From an uncultured Pelagibacteraceae bacterium (GTDB lineage: Bacteria > Pseudomonadota > Alphaproteobacteria > Pelagibacterales > Pelagibacteraceae), in contig CACJHW010000002.1 in NCBI GenBank assembly GCA_902593285.1, forward strand, positions 206,810 through 270,809: a DNA stretch of 64,000 bases. The letters are read 5' to 3'. The notes beneath the pieces were generated by a model. The model was not told the DNA's origin. It saw only the letters and a list, made by a program, of their open reading frames with translations, and did no database searches. This document shows, in pieces, positions 63,727-64,000 of the stretch (position 1 is its first letter; each line of letters starts with the position of its first letter). Both the position numbers and the translations under genes were made by a program.

Positions 63727-64000
63727 TTATAAATTTCTCCATTTTATTCAAAGGTTTTAATTGCAGCCCATTTTCTATTAAATTTTCTCTAATTGATTTT
63801 GCAGTAGACAATGAACTTTCATTATCCCCATGTATGCACACAGAGTCTATTTCACAAGGTATCTGCTTTCCACTGTGACAATTAAGTGACTGATTTTTAA
63901 CCATATTTAATACGTGTTTTTTAGCTTCTTCTGGATCAGTAATAAGAGCATGTGGTTTTTTTCTAGAAACCAAATTGCCATCATCTTCGTAATTTCTGTC
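63719..64000 (-). CDS. pxpA: 5-oxoprolinase subunit A (LamB/YcsF family), 3' part, runs off window
   Basis: The frame stays open from base 64000 (beginning DRNYEDDGNLV) to a stop at 63719, giving the last 93 residues. They match the C-terminus of PxpA/YcsF: a FADRxYxxDGxLVxR-like start, then SRKKPHALITDPEEAKKHVLNMV and the carboxyl-end CIHGDNESSLSTAKSIRENL. PxpA acts with PxpB and PxpC to hydrolyse 5-oxoproline using ATP. Those genes would be outside this window. The 3' end overlaps the TPR gene by 8 bases. The start is not visible. Confidence 0.88.
   Translation of the reverse strand, partial: DRNYEDDGNLVSRKKPHALITDPEEAKKHVLNMVKNQSLNCHSGKQIPCEIDSVCIHGDNESSLSTAKSIRENLIENGLQLKPLNKMEKFIND

Noticed and set aside
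1..64000. CRISPR array, prophage or rRNA operon
   Set aside because: No regularly spaced repeats, phage structural genes or rRNA sequence were seen anywhere in the window.

Overview
This 64 kb window is AT-rich (roughly 30% G+C by eye) chromosome from a streamlined marine alphaproteobacterium, almost certainly a SAR11 (Pelagibacterales) member. The reasons are the proteorhodopsin gene, the alphaproteobacterial gene order (ftsQ-lpxC-bamD-ligA, psd-pssA), three TRAP transporter proteins sets/parts, very short intergenic gaps, and many opposing genes whose 3' ends overlap. I see no insertion sequence, integrase, prophage, CRISPR array or rRNA operon. One tRNA (Leu, anticodon GAG) is present. No stretch longer than 300 bases lacks a gene.

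Layout. 1-4933: end of a cell-division/envelope cluster (ftsQ 3' end, a shrunken FtsA-like gene, lpxC, bamD, ligA); ftsZ and recN, which commonly sit in this order in relatives, are not here. 4916-18602: housekeeping genes in both directions (pepP, uvrD, an AsmA-like gene, fumC, a MazG-like gene, nadC-nadA, tRNA-Leu, a small membrane protein, ygfZ, a dihydroorotase, an SMR transporter, prpE). 18744-22708: a proteorhodopsin transcription unit with its own promoter and terminator (spectral-tuning residue Gln, so blue-tuned), followed by a membrane di-iron desaturase/hydroxylase, a 2Fe-2S ferredoxin, a ferredoxin reductase and a glutathione transferase. 22713-23439: dksA and two tiny membrane-peptide ORFs behind it.

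23518-36982: the accessory part. Two glycosyltransferases, a DUF1800/DUF1501 pair and a sulfatase-family hydrolase lie in one run. Next is a ring-cleavage catabolism block: TRAP DctQM and DctP around a fumarylacetoacetase-family enzyme, an extradiol dioxygenase, a flavin aromatic hydroxylase and a DUF849 (BKACE) enzyme. 37050-41883: a complete urease operon ureDABCEFG. 41893-43573: umuDC on the opposite strand, with a candidate SOS operator resembling one ahead of recA (47125-47139).

43728-64000: a cupin, a VOC protein, a GFA-family protein, glycerate kinase, TolC, recA, alaS and icd. A tight operon-like run follows: psd, pssA, a glycosyltransferase, rlmE, a CBS-less guaB, a TPR protein, guaA, gloA, panB. 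The end holds a TerC-like protein, a second TRAP transporter (with a terminator between the binding protein and permease genes), a TPR protein and the 3' part of a pxpA-type 5-oxoprolinase gene running off the window.

Together the genes suggest an oligotrophic photoheterotroph that gains light energy, takes up organic acids and possibly aromatic compounds through TRAP systems, and can use urea nitrogen. All functions are read from sequence motifs and gene order only; no database search was run.
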